64,000 nt of DNA, taken from NCBI GenBank assembly GCA_015200025.1, contig CP054186.1, positions 1,054,001-1,118,000 of the forward strand. Reading direction: 5' to 3'. The notes beneath the pieces are model-generated. The model searched no databases and was not told the DNA's origin. It saw only the letters and a list, made by a program, of their open reading frames with translations. Positions 16,207-24,896 of the stretch are shown piece after piece. The DNA is from Phycisphaeraceae bacterium. GTDB taxonomy: Bacteria; Planctomycetota; Phycisphaerae; Phycisphaerales; UBA1924. A program made the translations under genes and the position numbers. The first letter of the stretch is position 1, and the number at the start of each line of letters is the position of its first letter.

Positions 16207-16724
16207 GGATCACGCTCGACACCCTCGCCGACCGCCCCCGCGCCGCGCCCGTCTCCCGGGCCGCCCTCGCGATGGTCGCCCTCCGCCTCGCCCTGGCCTC
16301 GGTCTTCCTCCTCGCCGCCGCCCTCAAGCTCACCGACGCCCCCGCGGGCGCCCCGCCGTTCGTCGGCGGCGTGCGCGCCTTCGCACGCCTCATCGACGCC
16401 CACGGACTCTTCCGCTACCAGGGGGCCATCAGCCCGGTCGCCGTCGCCTGGGGCGTGATCCTCGCCGAGATCGCGCTGGGCCTGGCCCTGCTCATGGTCC
16501 GGCCCCCGCGGTGGGTCGTCCACGCCTCGTGGGCTTTGCTCGCGGCGTTCACCGTCTATCTCATCGCCGCGTTCTGGGATCAGCAACAGGTCGAGTGCAA
16601 CTGCTTCGGGCGCATCGCCGCCGGGTCGCTCGCCTGGTCCGTCACGCGGAACGTCGGTTTCATCGCCCTGGCCGTCGCATGGCTCGTCCTCGACCGCCGG
16701 GGACGGGCGGGCACGCCTTCCTGA
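16203..16724 (+). CDS. MauE/DoxX-type redox-associated membrane protein
   Basis: This 173-residue protein has four predicted transmembrane helices. The start is GTG 16203, overlapping the previous stop by 4 bp. It carries LRLALASVFLLAAALKL at the start of the conserved region and, before the last helix, VECNCFGRIA, matching the C-x-C-F-G motif of MauE/DoxX-like proteins. In methylamine dehydrogenase maturation MauE helps disulfide formation; here the coupled partner is the anchored exported protein, and the sister module encodes a 12-cysteine secreted protein. A thiol-redox role in the envelope is therefore plausible but inferred. Confidence 0.82.
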   Translation: MRITLDTLADRPRAAPVSRAALAMVALRLALASVFLLAAALKLTDAPAGAPPFVGGVRAFARLIDAHGLFRYQGAISPVAVAWGVILAEIALGLALLMVRPPRWVVHASWALLAAFTVYLIAAFWDQQQVECNCFGRIAAGSLAWSVTRNVGFIALAVAWLVLDRRGRAGTPS

Positions 16725-16826
16725 CCCTCCCGCTCACCCGCACGCCCCCGACGCGCCGATATCCTTCGTCCCGCCGCCGAGGGCCCCCCCACCCACCCCA
16801 AGGCCGCGGCGTCGGAGGGCGCACGC

Positions 16827-17738
16827 TTGGAATGGTGGCACGCGGTCATCCTGGGCCTGGTCGAGGGCATCACCGAGTACCTCCCGATCAGCTCGACGGG
16901 GCACCTGATCCTCGCGTCGTCGCTGCTGGGGCTCAACGACACCGCCGAGCGCAAGGCCGCCGTCGACGCGTTCAACATCGTCATCCAGGGCGGCGCGATC
17001 CTGGCCGTCGCGGGCCTGTACCGGGCCCGGGTGGCGCAGATGCTGCGCGGGCTGATCGGGCGCGACGACGCGGGCCTGCGCCTCGCCACCAACCTGTTCA
17101 TCGCGTTCCTCCCGGCGGCGGTCTTGGGCGTGCTCCTCGACGATTGGATCGAGGCCCGCCTCTTCTTCGCCGGGCCCGTCCTGTTCGCGCTGGGGGGGGG
17201 CGCGGTCTTCATGTGGTGGCTGGAAGCCCGCCGCTCGGGGCGTTTCGGGCTGCCGCCGAGACGCCAGCTCGAGATCGACGACCTGAGCCCCGCGCAGGCC
17301 CTGACGATCGGGCTCATGCAGTGCGTGGCGATGTGGCCCGGGACCAGCCGGAGCATGATGACCATCGGGGGTGGCTACCTCGTCGGGCTCCGACCCGCCG
17401 CCGCCGCCGAGTTTGCCTTCCTCCTCGGGCTCCCGACCCTGGGCGGGGCGTGCGTGTACAAACTGCTGAAGAACCTCAAACACGCGTCTGAGACCGGCAC
17501 GCCCAACCTCTTCGATCAGCTCGGGTGGTCCAGCGTGCTCATCGGCTTCGCGGTGGCGACGGTCTCGGCGGCCCTGGCGGTCAAATGGCTGGTCGGGTTC
17601 CTCAAGCGCCGCGGGCTCACCCCCTTCGCGTACTACCGGCTGGCCCTGTGCGCCGTGATGCTCCTCATGGTCTGGCGGGGCGTCGTGTCCATCGAGCCCC
17701 CCGACATGGGCACCCCCGCCGAAGCCGCCGCCGACTGA
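16827..17738 (+). CDS. uppP: undecaprenyl-diphosphate phosphatase
   Basis: UppP (BacA) dephosphorylates undecaprenyl diphosphate to recycle the lipid carrier for cell-wall polymers. The 303-residue membrane protein has the conserved EGITEYLPISSTGHLIL motif at the N-terminus and the second motif MWPGTSRSMMTIGGG. The usual length is about 270 residues. The start is TTG 16827, with GGAGGG 7 nt upstream. The inserted SGRFGLPPRRQLEIDDLS loop is typical of longer members. It is followed 27 bp later by serA. Confidence 0.95.
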   Translation: MEWWHAVILGLVEGITEYLPISSTGHLILASSLLGLNDTAERKAAVDAFNIVIQGGAILAVAGLYRARVAQMLRGLIGRDDAGLRLATNLFIAFLPAAVLGVLLDDWIEARLFFAGPVLFALGGGAVFMWWLEARRSGRFGLPPRRQLEIDDLSPAQALTIGLMQCVAMWPGTSRSMMTIGGGYLVGLRPAAAAEFAFLLGLPTLGGACVYKLLKNLKHASETGTPNLFDQLGWSSVLIGFAVATVSAALAVKWLVGFLKRRGLTPFAYYRLALCAVMLLMVWRGVVSIEPPDMGTPAEAAAD

Positions 17739-17765
17739 TCCGACACGCTCGAAGGACCGATACCC

Positions 17766-19076
17766 GTGGCCATGACCACGACGACGGACCCCCGGCCCTC
17801 GGGGCGCGGATCCCTACCATCGCCGGCCGTGACGACGAGTTATCCCAAAGACAAGATCAACGTGGTGCTCCTCGAGGGTGTGCACGACCGGGGGCGCACG
17901 CTCTTCGAAAGCGAGGGCTTCCGGGTCGAGTCGCACCCGGCCAGCCCGGACCCGCAACGCTTGCGCGAGATCCTCGCCGGGGCGCACGTCCTGGGGATCC
18001 GCTCGAAAACGCACCTGCCGGCGGACGCGCTCGCCGCGGCGCCCCGGCTGCTGGCCGTGGGGTGTTTCTGCATCGGGACCGACCAGGTGGACCTCCGGTC
18101 GGCGGCGTCGCGCGGGATCCCCGTGTTCAACTCCCCGTTCGGGAACACGCGGAGCGTAGCGGAGCTGACGGTCGCGGAGGCGATCGCGCTGCACCGTCGC
18201 CTGACGGTCAAGAGCGAGGCGCTGCACCGCGGGGCGTGGGACAAATCCGCGGAGGGGGCGCACGAGGTGCGCGGGCGGACGCTGGGGATCGTGGGCTACG
18301 GGCATATCGGGTCGCAGGTGTCGGTGCTGGCCGAGGCGATGGGGATGCGGGTGGTGTACTACGACGTGCTCCCGAAACTCCCGCTGGGCAACGCGCGGCC
18401 GCTGCGCTCGCTGGGCGAGGTGCTCGAGCAGTCGGACGTGGTGACGCTGCACGTGCCGGCGACGGCGTCGACGGAGCGCATGATCGGCGCGGCGCAGCTG
18501 GCGCGGATGAAGCCCGGGGCGTTCCTGATCAACAACGCGCGGGGGTCGGTGGTGGACGTGCCGGCGCTGGCGTCGGCGTTGCGCGAGGGTCGTCTTGGGG
18601 GCGCGGCGTCGGACGTGTTCCCCGTGGAACCGTCCGGGAAGCACGAGGCGTTCGCGAGCGAGCTGTGCGGGCTGTCGAACGTGATCCTGACGCCGCACAT
18701 CGGGGGGAGCACGGCGGAGGCGCAGGCGTCGATCGCGGAGGACGTGGCGACGAAGCTGCTGTCGTTCGTGAACCGGGGGAGCACGACGGGGTCGGTGAAC
18801 GTGCCGGAGGTGGAGCTGCCGGACCAGCCGATGCCGTCGGGGGGGGCGGGCGCCCGACCGCACCGGGTGCTTCACTTCCACCGCAACGTGCCGGGGGTGC
18901 TCAGCACGATGCACGGGCTGATCGCGCGGCTCGGGGCGAACGTGTCGGCGGAGTACCTGCGGACCAAGGACGAGGTGGGGTACGTGGTGCTGGACGTGGA
19001 CCCCACGGACGCGGGGCCGATCCTGGCGGGGCTGCGGGAGATCCCCGAGACGATCCGCGTGCGTGTGCTGTGGTGA
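17766..19076 (+). CDS. serA: D-3-phosphoglycerate dehydrogenase (E. coli type, ACT domain)
   Basis: SerA catalyses the first step of serine synthesis. The 436-residue protein aligns throughout with the 410-residue E. coli type: KDKINVVLLEGVH, GCFCIGTDQVDL, FGNTRSVAEL, the NAD-binding GIVGYGHIGSQ, NNARGSVVD and LTPHIGGSTAEAQ with the catalytic Arg/Glu/His set. A C-terminal ACT domain (HRVLHFHRNVPGVLSTMHGLIARLGANVSAEYL) suggests serine feedback control. GTG 17766 (or ATG 17772) has GAAGGA 9 nt upstream; it adds about 20 residues at the N-terminus relative to E. coli. Confidence 0.95.
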   Translation: MAMTTTTDPRPSGRGSLPSPAVTTSYPKDKINVVLLEGVHDRGRTLFESEGFRVESHPASPDPQRLREILAGAHVLGIRSKTHLPADALAAAPRLLAVGCFCIGTDQVDLRSAASRGIPVFNSPFGNTRSVAELTVAEAIALHRRLTVKSEALHRGAWDKSAEGAHEVRGRTLGIVGYGHIGSQVSVLAEAMGMRVVYYDVLPKLPLGNARPLRSLGEVLEQSDVVTLHVPATASTERMIGAAQLARMKPGAFLINNARGSVVDVPALASALREGRLGGAASDVFPVEPSGKHEAFASELCGLSNVILTPHIGGSTAEAQASIAEDVATKLLSFVNRGSTTGSVNVPEVELPDQPMPSGGAGARPHRVLHFHRNVPGVLSTMHGLIARLGANVSAEYLRTKDEVGYVVLDVDPTDAGPILAGLREIPETIRVRVLW

Positions 19077-19079
19077 GGC

Positions 19080-19106
19080 GGGGGCGGGGGCGGGGGCGGG
19101 GAGGGG
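19080..19106 (+). repeat. G-quadruplex-capable G-tract repeat
   Basis: Three G5 runs separated by single C are followed by G4-A-G4, all between the convergent serA and yicC stops. Five G-runs with 1-nt loops satisfy the G-quadruplex pattern. It might affect transcription termination between the convergent genes. Confidence 0.7.
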
Positions 19107-19109
19107 CCG

Positions 19110-20000
19110 TTATTCGACGTTGGCGGCCTGTTCTTTGATGCGGTCGATGGCGCCCTTGATCTCGACGGTCCATCGGCTGATGGCGGCGTCGGGGGACTTG
19201 CTGGCGATGGTGTTGGCCTCGCGGAGCATCTCCTGGGCGAGGAAGTCGATGGTCCTGCCCATGGGCTTGTCGTCGCGTGAGTCGAGGAAGCCCCCGAACT
19301 GGTCGAGGTGCCCGCCGAGGCGTTTGGTCTCTTCGGCGATGTCGATGCGTTCGGCGTAGGCGGCGATCTCTCGGATGAGATCGACGGCCTCGACCTTGAC
19401 GTCGGACTCGCGGAGCATCTGCTCGATGCGGGCCTTGAGGCGGCGTTCGTACTCGACGACGACCTCCGGGGCGCGGGCGGCGATCTGGACGAGCCGCTCG
19501 GCGATGAAGGCGCTGAGCTGGCGGAAGTCGGCGGTGAGGGCGCGTCCCTCGTGCTCGCGCATGGCGATGAGGGCGTCGAGGGCGGTGTCGAGGAGCCCGC
19601 GGAAGACGGCCTTGGCGGCGTGGAGGCGTTCCTCCCCGTGGGAGGGGGGTTGGAGGACGCCGGGGAGGGCCAGGAGGGCGCCGATGTCGATGGGGACGCT
19701 GCTGGCGGCGAACTGGGGGACGGCGCGGATCTGCTCGACGTACTTGGCGAGGGCCTTGTGGTTGACCTCGTAGGCGGCGGAGGCGGACTCGTCGGAGCAC
19801 CTCGCGGTGAGGGTCACCGACCCTCGGCTGACGCGTTCGCGGAGGCGTGATTCGAGCTCGGCCTCGAGCCCCTGGAACTCGTCGGGGAGGCGGATGACCG
19901 CCTTGAAGTACTTGTTGTTGAGGGAGCGGACGTCAAGGAAATAGTGAGCGCCGTCGGCGTGGGTGGAGGCCTCGCCGTAGCCGGTCATGCTGCGGATCAC
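19110..20000 (-). CDS. yicC: YicC/YloC family endoribonuclease
   Basis: This 296-residue protein opens with SMTGYGEA and LNNKYFKAVIRLPDEF, the YicC N-terminal signature, and ends with the DUF1732 region: EIAAYAERIDIAEETKRLGGHLDQF, KPMGRTIDFLAQEMLREANTI and SKSPD. Family members are cytoplasmic endoribonucleases implicated in RNA turnover. GTG 20000 is preceded by GGGAGG; the frame extends further upstream but over the secG 3' region and without similarity. It is the last gene of the minus-strand run, 40 bp after secG. Confidence 0.9.
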   Translation of the reverse strand: MIRSMTGYGEASTHADGAHYFLDVRSLNNKYFKAVIRLPDEFQGLEAELESRLRERVSRGSVTLTARCSDESASAAYEVNHKALAKYVEQIRAVPQFAASSVPIDIGALLALPGVLQPPSHGEERLHAAKAVFRGLLDTALDALIAMREHEGRALTADFRQLSAFIAERLVQIAARAPEVVVEYERRLKARIEQMLRESDVKVEAVDLIREIAAYAERIDIAEETKRLGGHLDQFGGFLDSRDDKPMGRTIDFLAQEMLREANTIASKSPDAAISRWTVEIKGAIDRIKEQAANVE

Positions 20001-20040
20001 GCGAACCTCCCGCGTAGGCCGACTTTCGAGTGCGCCGCGA

Positions 20041-20523
20041 TCACCGTCCGCCGCCCTCGGGGGTGGACCCGCCGCCGCCCTGACCGGGCTGATCGGGGGT
20101 CGGGGTGGCGGGCTCAGGGACAACCGGAGTAGGCAGGGGTTCTGGCGTGGGAGCCGGGGCGGGGGTGGTGGCCGGGGTGGGGTCTTGGGTTGGGGGCGTG
20201 GGTGAGGCGCCGTTGGAGGCGGGGGCTTGCGGCCCGGTGAGGATGACGGGGGTGGCCTCGCCGCGGTCGGGGACGGCGGCGAAGTTCATGAGGATGGCGA
20301 CGATGAGCCAGACGGCGAACATGATGATGGTGAAGAGGGTCAGGACGTCGCCGGTCTTGGTCCCGAAGGCGGTCTGCCCGGAGCCCGAGGAGGCGCCGAA
20401 GGCGGCGGAGAGCCCTCCGCCCTGGGGCTTCTGGATGAGGACGGTGAGGACGAGCATGAGGCACACCAGGGCGAAGAAGAGGAGCCCGATGTTCACCGCG
20501 ATGCCATAGGACAGGATCAACAT
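20041..20523 (-). CDS. secG: preprotein translocase subunit SecG
   Basis: SecG is the accessory subunit of the SecYEG channel. The first 85 residues hold two transmembrane helices flanking the family motif LIQKPQGGGLSAAFG...GSGQTAFGTKTGDVLT. The C-terminal 70 residues are an unusual Pro/Thr-rich extension (repeated PTP and PAP), making the protein 160 residues against about 75-110 usual. GGAG lies 7 nt before ATG 20523. It sits between tpiA and yicC; the tpiA-secG order is common in bacteria. Confidence 0.94.
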   Translation of the reverse strand: MLILSYGIAVNIGLLFFALVCLMLVLTVLIQKPQGGGLSAAFGASSGSGQTAFGTKTGDVLTLFTIIMFAVWLIVAILMNFAAVPDRGEATPVILTGPQAPASNGASPTPPTQDPTPATTPAPAPTPEPLPTPVVPEPATPTPDQPGQGGGGSTPEGGGR

Positions 20524-20639
20524 GAGACACTCCAGGGGCTGGGCCGTCGAGCCGTGATGTTAGGCGCGAAGGGGCGGGCTCCGCCTGTCCTGTTCGAGCT
20601 TTGTTCGTTCCCGGACCTCCCGCGAGGTCCGTGTCGAGG

Positions 20640-21419
20640 TCAGGGTCTAGATGCGGCGGCGGCCCGGACGATGCCGGCGAAGTCCTCGACCTTGAGGGAC
20701 GCGCCTCCGACGAGCCCGCCGTCGACGTCGGGCTCGTTAAAGATGCCGGCGGCGTTGTCGGGCTTGAGCGATCCGCCGTAGATGATGCGCATCCGCTCGG
20801 CGATGTCCTGGTTGAAGAGGTGGGCGACGAGCTTGCGGATTTTGGCGTGGACGTCCTGGGCGTCGGAGGGGTTGGCGTTTTTGCCGGTGCCGATGGCCCA
20901 GACGGGCTCGTAGGCGATGGTGACGCGTTCGATCATGTCGCCGGTGACCTCGGCGAGCCCGGCGCGGACCTGTCGTTGGTTGACGGGGTCGGTGTGTCCG
21001 GCCTCTCGTTGTTCGAGGGTCTCGCCGACGCAGAGGACGCAATCGAGCCCGGCGTCGAGGACGGCGTGGACCTTGGCGTTGACCTGCTCGTCGGTCTCGC
21101 CGATGACGTGACGGCGTTCGGAGTGCCCGGCGAGGACGACCTGCACGCCGCAATCTTTGAGCATGGAGACGGAGACCTCGCCGGTGAAGGCGCCGTCGGG
21201 CTTGTGGTAGACGTCCTGGGCACCCAGGCGGATGTTGGACCCGCGGTCGCGGAGGATGGCTCGGACCGAGAGGAGGTAGGGGAAGGGCGGGAAGACCACG
21301 ACCTCGGCGTCGGTCTGGACCTTGAGCGCGTCGACGACGCCGCGTGTCAGGTCCGCGGACGTCGTGCGGTCCGTGTTCATTTTCCAGTTGCCCCCGACGA
21401 GCGGCTTTCGATGACTCAT
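20640..21419 (-). CDS. tpiA: triosephosphate isomerase
   Basis: TpiA interconverts dihydroxyacetone phosphate and glyceraldehyde 3-phosphate in glycolysis. The 259-residue TIM barrel has all catalytic elements: NWKMN with Lys near residue 13, AGHSERR with catalytic His, YEPVWAIGTGK with catalytic Glu and the mobile loop, and IYGGSLKPDN plus GGLVGGASL in the phosphate-binding region. The length matches the family. It lies 71 bp downstream of the polyprenyl synthase gene on the same strand and 116 bp before secG. Confidence 0.97.
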   Translation of the reverse strand: MSHRKPLVGGNWKMNTDRTTSADLTRGVVDALKVQTDAEVVVFPPFPYLLSVRAILRDRGSNIRLGAQDVYHKPDGAFTGEVSVSMLKDCGVQVVLAGHSERRHVIGETDEQVNAKVHAVLDAGLDCVLCVGETLEQREAGHTDPVNQRQVRAGLAEVTGDMIERVTIAYEPVWAIGTGKNANPSDAQDVHAKIRKLVAHLFNQDIAERMRIIYGGSLKPDNAAGIFNEPDVDGGLVGGASLKVEDFAGIVRAAAASRP

Positions 21420-21490
21420 GGCGGTCCTTTCCTCGTCGATCCCGTGCCCGGGGCGAGCGTCCCCGGCGGGTCACAGCGTAGCCCGCGGGG

Positions 21491-22558
21491 TCAGTGGTCG
21501 CGCCCCACCACCGCGCGGGCCATCGCTTCGAGCACCGAGCGGGCGGGCGAGACGGGGAGTGTCTCGAGCCCGCGGACGGCCTGCTCGACGTGCGCCCGGG
21601 CCCGGGCCGTGGCGTACTCGATGGAGCCGGTCTCGCGGACCGCGTCGAGGAGCGCCCGGGACATGTCGGGATCGCCGGTGGAGCTGCGGCCCTCCGCGAA
21701 CGATCCGATCAGCGCGAGGGAGGCCCCCCGGCGGGTCGGCCCGCACGCGCGGAGGTGGTGGATCACCGGGAGGGTGAGTTTGCCTTTCTCGAGGTCTTTG
21801 CCGACGCTCTTGCCCACGACGGCCTCGCGTCCGGTGAGGTCGAGCAGGTCGTCCTGGATCTGGAACGCGGACCCGACGGCGTGCCCGAAGTCGGCGAGGG
21901 CGGCGCCGGCGCCACGCCCGGCGCCGCTGAGCGAGGCGCCGAGTTCGCAGGCGGTGGCGATGAGCTCGGCGGTTTTGCCGCGGATGATCTCGTCGTAGGT
22001 GGGCTCGTCGAGGGAGAGGTTCCCGCGGTGGTGGAGTTGGAGGAGCTCGCCGGCGGCGGTGATCATCGCGGCCCTCCCGATGGCGCGTGCGGGGCCCGGG
22101 GAGGGGAGCGACGCGCAGAGGTGGTACGCCGAGGCGATGAGGTAGTCCCCGAGGATGACGGCGGGCTCGTTCCCGTAGAGGCGGTTGACGGTGCGTCCGC
22201 GCCGGCGGACGTCGGCCTCGTCGAGGACGTCGTCGTGGACGAGCGTGGCCATGTGCACCATCTCGACGGTCGCGGCGACGACGGCGTGGGCGTCGGTGAG
22301 CATCGCGGCGGGGTCGGCCTTGGGGTTGCGTTCCCAGGCGGGGTGGGCCGCCAGGCCGCAGAGGCCGACGAGCGTCGGGCGGAGCATCTTCCCGCGGTAG
22401 GACTCGACGTGGGAGGTTAGATCCCTGACGGGGGGGAGGTCGGAGGTCAGTTCGCGGCGGAAGACCTCGTCGACCCGCTGCAACATCGAGGCGAGGGCGT
22501 CGGCCACACCCGAGGCGCCCGGGATCGAATCGGCGAGGTCCGTCGGGATCGGGAACAT
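21491..22558 (-). CDS. polyprenyl diphosphate synthase
   Basis: This 355-residue all-alpha trans-prenyltransferase extends allylic diphosphates with isopentenyl diphosphate. It has the first aspartate-rich motif DDVLDEAD in MATLVHDDVLDEADVRRR and the second in FQIQDDLLDL, with GKxxRP-like GKMLRPTLV upstream and KSVGKDLEKGK after motif two. Product chain length cannot be told from sequence alone; octaprenyl or solanesyl (quinone) synthases are closest in layout. It starts 9 bp after the patatin-like gene's stop, so the two are almost certainly cotranscribed. Confidence 0.9.
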   Translation of the reverse strand: MFPIPTDLADSIPGASGVADALASMLQRVDEVFRRELTSDLPPVRDLTSHVESYRGKMLRPTLVGLCGLAAHPAWERNPKADPAAMLTDAHAVVAATVEMVHMATLVHDDVLDEADVRRRGRTVNRLYGNEPAVILGDYLIASAYHLCASLPSPGPARAIGRAAMITAAGELLQLHHRGNLSLDEPTYDEIIRGKTAELIATACELGASLSGAGRGAGAALADFGHAVGSAFQIQDDLLDLTGREAVVGKSVGKDLEKGKLTLPVIHHLRACGPTRRGASLALIGSFAEGRSSTGDPDMSRALLDAVRETGSIEYATARARAHVEQAVRGLETLPVSPARSVLEAMARAVVGRDH

Positions 22559-22567
22559 CGGTCGATC

Positions 22568-24808
22568 CTAGCGGGCGGAGGATTGATCGGGTGCGGGGCC
22601 GGGACCGGAAGGAGGGGGCGTCGGGGCGGGCTGGGCCGGAGGTGTGAGCGGGCGCGGGACAGGGACTCCGACGCGTTCGAGAGCCCGGAGCGTGTCGGGG
22701 TGAGCGGACATGAAGCCCCGTCGAGGATCGAGCTGCCGGTTGAGCGTGTCGCGGGCGGAGGTGGAGAGGAACCACCCCAGCGGGAGGCGTCCGGTGCCCA
22801 AGATCCCGGGTGCGTCTTGGCAGGCGAAGCGGAGGGGCGCGGGGTCGAAGGGGAGGCCGCGGGCATGGAGGTCGGCGAGGAGGCGAGAGAGATCGTCGAC
22901 GGCCTCGCGTCCGCGGGCGCCGCGGGTGGCCAGCATGGTCCGGAGCGGGGACATCGGGTCGCCGAAGCCGTGGGCATGGTGCTCGGCCGGGTCGTCGTGG
23001 TCGATGAGGACGACGGTGAAACGGACACGGTCGGCCCAGGCGGGGCGGGGCTCACGAACGCCGACCGAGGCGAGGGTGCGGAGGAGGTCGGCGAGGGTGG
23101 CGGCGCCGGAGTTTTCGAAGTATCCCCCGTCGGCGAGGCGGTGCTTGCCGCCGTTCTCGTCGAGGAACGACCCGGCGGGCGTAACGATGGGGAACCGCGC
23201 CGAGAGGAACGCGGCGGCCGTGAGGGAGAGGTCTTCGCGGCACCGTAGGAGTGGGGGTTGTGTGTCGGGGGCCTCGGTGGTCGTGGAATGGACCATCCAG
23301 GCGTCGCCCGACGGGCGGAGGTGGCCGAGGATGATGCGTTGGCCGGTGGCGACGTGGGTGGTGTTGAGGAGGAGGAAGGGGACGCGGGTCATGGGGTTGA
23401 CGCCGCGGACATCGAGAAAGCCGCGGGTGAGCGGGTTGGCGCCTCGTCCCTCCCACGCCCAATCGAGGGCCTGCTCGAGCGCGCGGGCGCGGGAATAGAG
23501 GGGGAAGGTGACGGGGAGGAACTGCTGGATGGCATCGAGGCTGAGCCCGCGGGCGAGGGTGGGGCTGAGCAGGTCGCGGGAGAGGGCGCGGGTGATGGTC
23601 CATTCGAGGCCGCCGGGTTGATCGGGAGGGGCGAAGACGCCCCCGCCGGGGGTCGGGTCGTCCTCGGCGGCGCGCACCGCGGCGGCGTAGACGGCGGCGC
23701 CGATGCTCCCGCCCGAGACGCCGCTGACCGCGAAGAGACGCTCAGAGAAACGTCCCTTGGTCGCGTGGTGCAGGCGGGCGAGGACCAGCCCGGTCCAATA
23801 GGCGTTGCGGATACCGCCCCCCTCGGCGGCGGCCAGGTAGATCGGGTACTGGGCGGGCGGGGTGTGTCCCGTGGCGGTGATAGCGGCGTCCCAGGCCGAG
23901 AGCCTCGGGGTGATCCAGGCGTCAAAGGCGTCCGCGGCGTCGGGGGGCGGCGGGGCCTTGGACGGGTACGTCCGCGGGTAGTGGTTGTCGTTGAGGTCGA
24001 AGGTGTTGGCCACGAACCATGCGGCGAGCAGGAAGGTGATGACGGGGACGCCGAACTTGGGCAAGACCGCCGCGGCGAAGGAGAGGACCAGCGTCCAGAA
24101 CGAGAGCAGGATCCCGACGACGGCGATGGGGCCGAAGAAGGCGATGAACGGGGGGATCAAGAGCCCGGCGAACAGGACACCCGTCACCACGAGGACGGTC
24201 GCCGCCAGTTTCATTTGGCTCTCGGCGTCGACGGGCTGGTGCTGCATGACGCGGGAGGCCAGCTTCACGACTTTGGCCTTCGGGCTAGCGAGGGCCTTGG
24301 CGGGGGGCGAGGGTCGTGACGCCCGGCGTCTGATCCATATCCGATGGCCCCCGTACGCCACGGCGGGGACGAAGACCCAATAGAGGAGAACGATGAGGAC
24401 CTTCTGGATCGGCGAGTGTTCGAGCCAGAACTCCGCGCGGGTGAGCGCGGTGAGCAGGGCGAGCCATGGGAGCAGGGCCATGAACGAGGGCACCCATCGG
24501 ACTTTCTTGAAGGGGAGCCGGTCGATGATCTGAAAGATGCGGAGGGTCTCGCGGGAGGTCTGGAAGAGGGTCCATGAGAGGAGGGCGGCCGCCGCGACGT
24601 GGGCGCCGACCCGCTGGGTGCCGGGTCCGAGCAACGAGGCCAGGTAATCGATGCTCTGGTCCGGGAGGATCGTGACGCCCGCGAAGACCAGGGCGGCGAG
24701 CCACTGGAAGCGGAGCCGCCAGGCGGTGTCGGCCAGCCCGTCGTACCGCCGACGGATCCGGAGCCAAAGCTTCACGCACCCCGGGACTTTCGAAGGTTGA
24801 AGGGCCAT
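22568..24808 (-). CDS. membrane-embedded patatin-like phospholipase
   Basis: This 746-residue protein has about six or seven transmembrane helices in its first 270 residues, followed by a patatin/lysophospholipase-type hydrolase. The catalytic parts are the oxyanion loop GGGIRN at about 330-335, nucleophile Ser365 in GVSGGS, and the dyad Asp in LADGGYFENSG. The hydrolase therefore faces one membrane side and probably acts on membrane lipids or acyl esters. Long Pro-rich C-terminal tail (PAPTPPPSGPGPAPDQ). The 9-bp gap to the polyprenyl synthase gene indicates an operon. No signal peptide other than the first helix is seen. Confidence 0.85.
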   Translation of the reverse strand: MALQPSKVPGCVKLWLRIRRRYDGLADTAWRLRFQWLAALVFAGVTILPDQSIDYLASLLGPGTQRVGAHVAAAALLSWTLFQTSRETLRIFQIIDRLPFKKVRWVPSFMALLPWLALLTALTRAEFWLEHSPIQKVLIVLLYWVFVPAVAYGGHRIWIRRRASRPSPPAKALASPKAKVVKLASRVMQHQPVDAESQMKLAATVLVVTGVLFAGLLIPPFIAFFGPIAVVGILLSFWTLVLSFAAAVLPKFGVPVITFLLAAWFVANTFDLNDNHYPRTYPSKAPPPPDAADAFDAWITPRLSAWDAAITATGHTPPAQYPIYLAAAEGGGIRNAYWTGLVLARLHHATKGRFSERLFAVSGVSGGSIGAAVYAAAVRAAEDDPTPGGGVFAPPDQPGGLEWTITRALSRDLLSPTLARGLSLDAIQQFLPVTFPLYSRARALEQALDWAWEGRGANPLTRGFLDVRGVNPMTRVPFLLLNTTHVATGQRIILGHLRPSGDAWMVHSTTTEAPDTQPPLLRCREDLSLTAAAFLSARFPIVTPAGSFLDENGGKHRLADGGYFENSGAATLADLLRTLASVGVREPRPAWADRVRFTVVLIDHDDPAEHHAHGFGDPMSPLRTMLATRGARGREAVDDLSRLLADLHARGLPFDPAPLRFACQDAPGILGTGRLPLGWFLSTSARDTLNRQLDPRRGFMSAHPDTLRALERVGVPVPRPLTPPAQPAPTPPPSGPGPAPDQSSAR

Positions 24809-24896
24809 GGTCAGCCTCCGCGGTCATGCGCGGATTCTAACATCGGCGTCCGTTCGCGGCGCGCGGGTCCGGGGCCGAGCGCGGGGGGGGTTGGGG

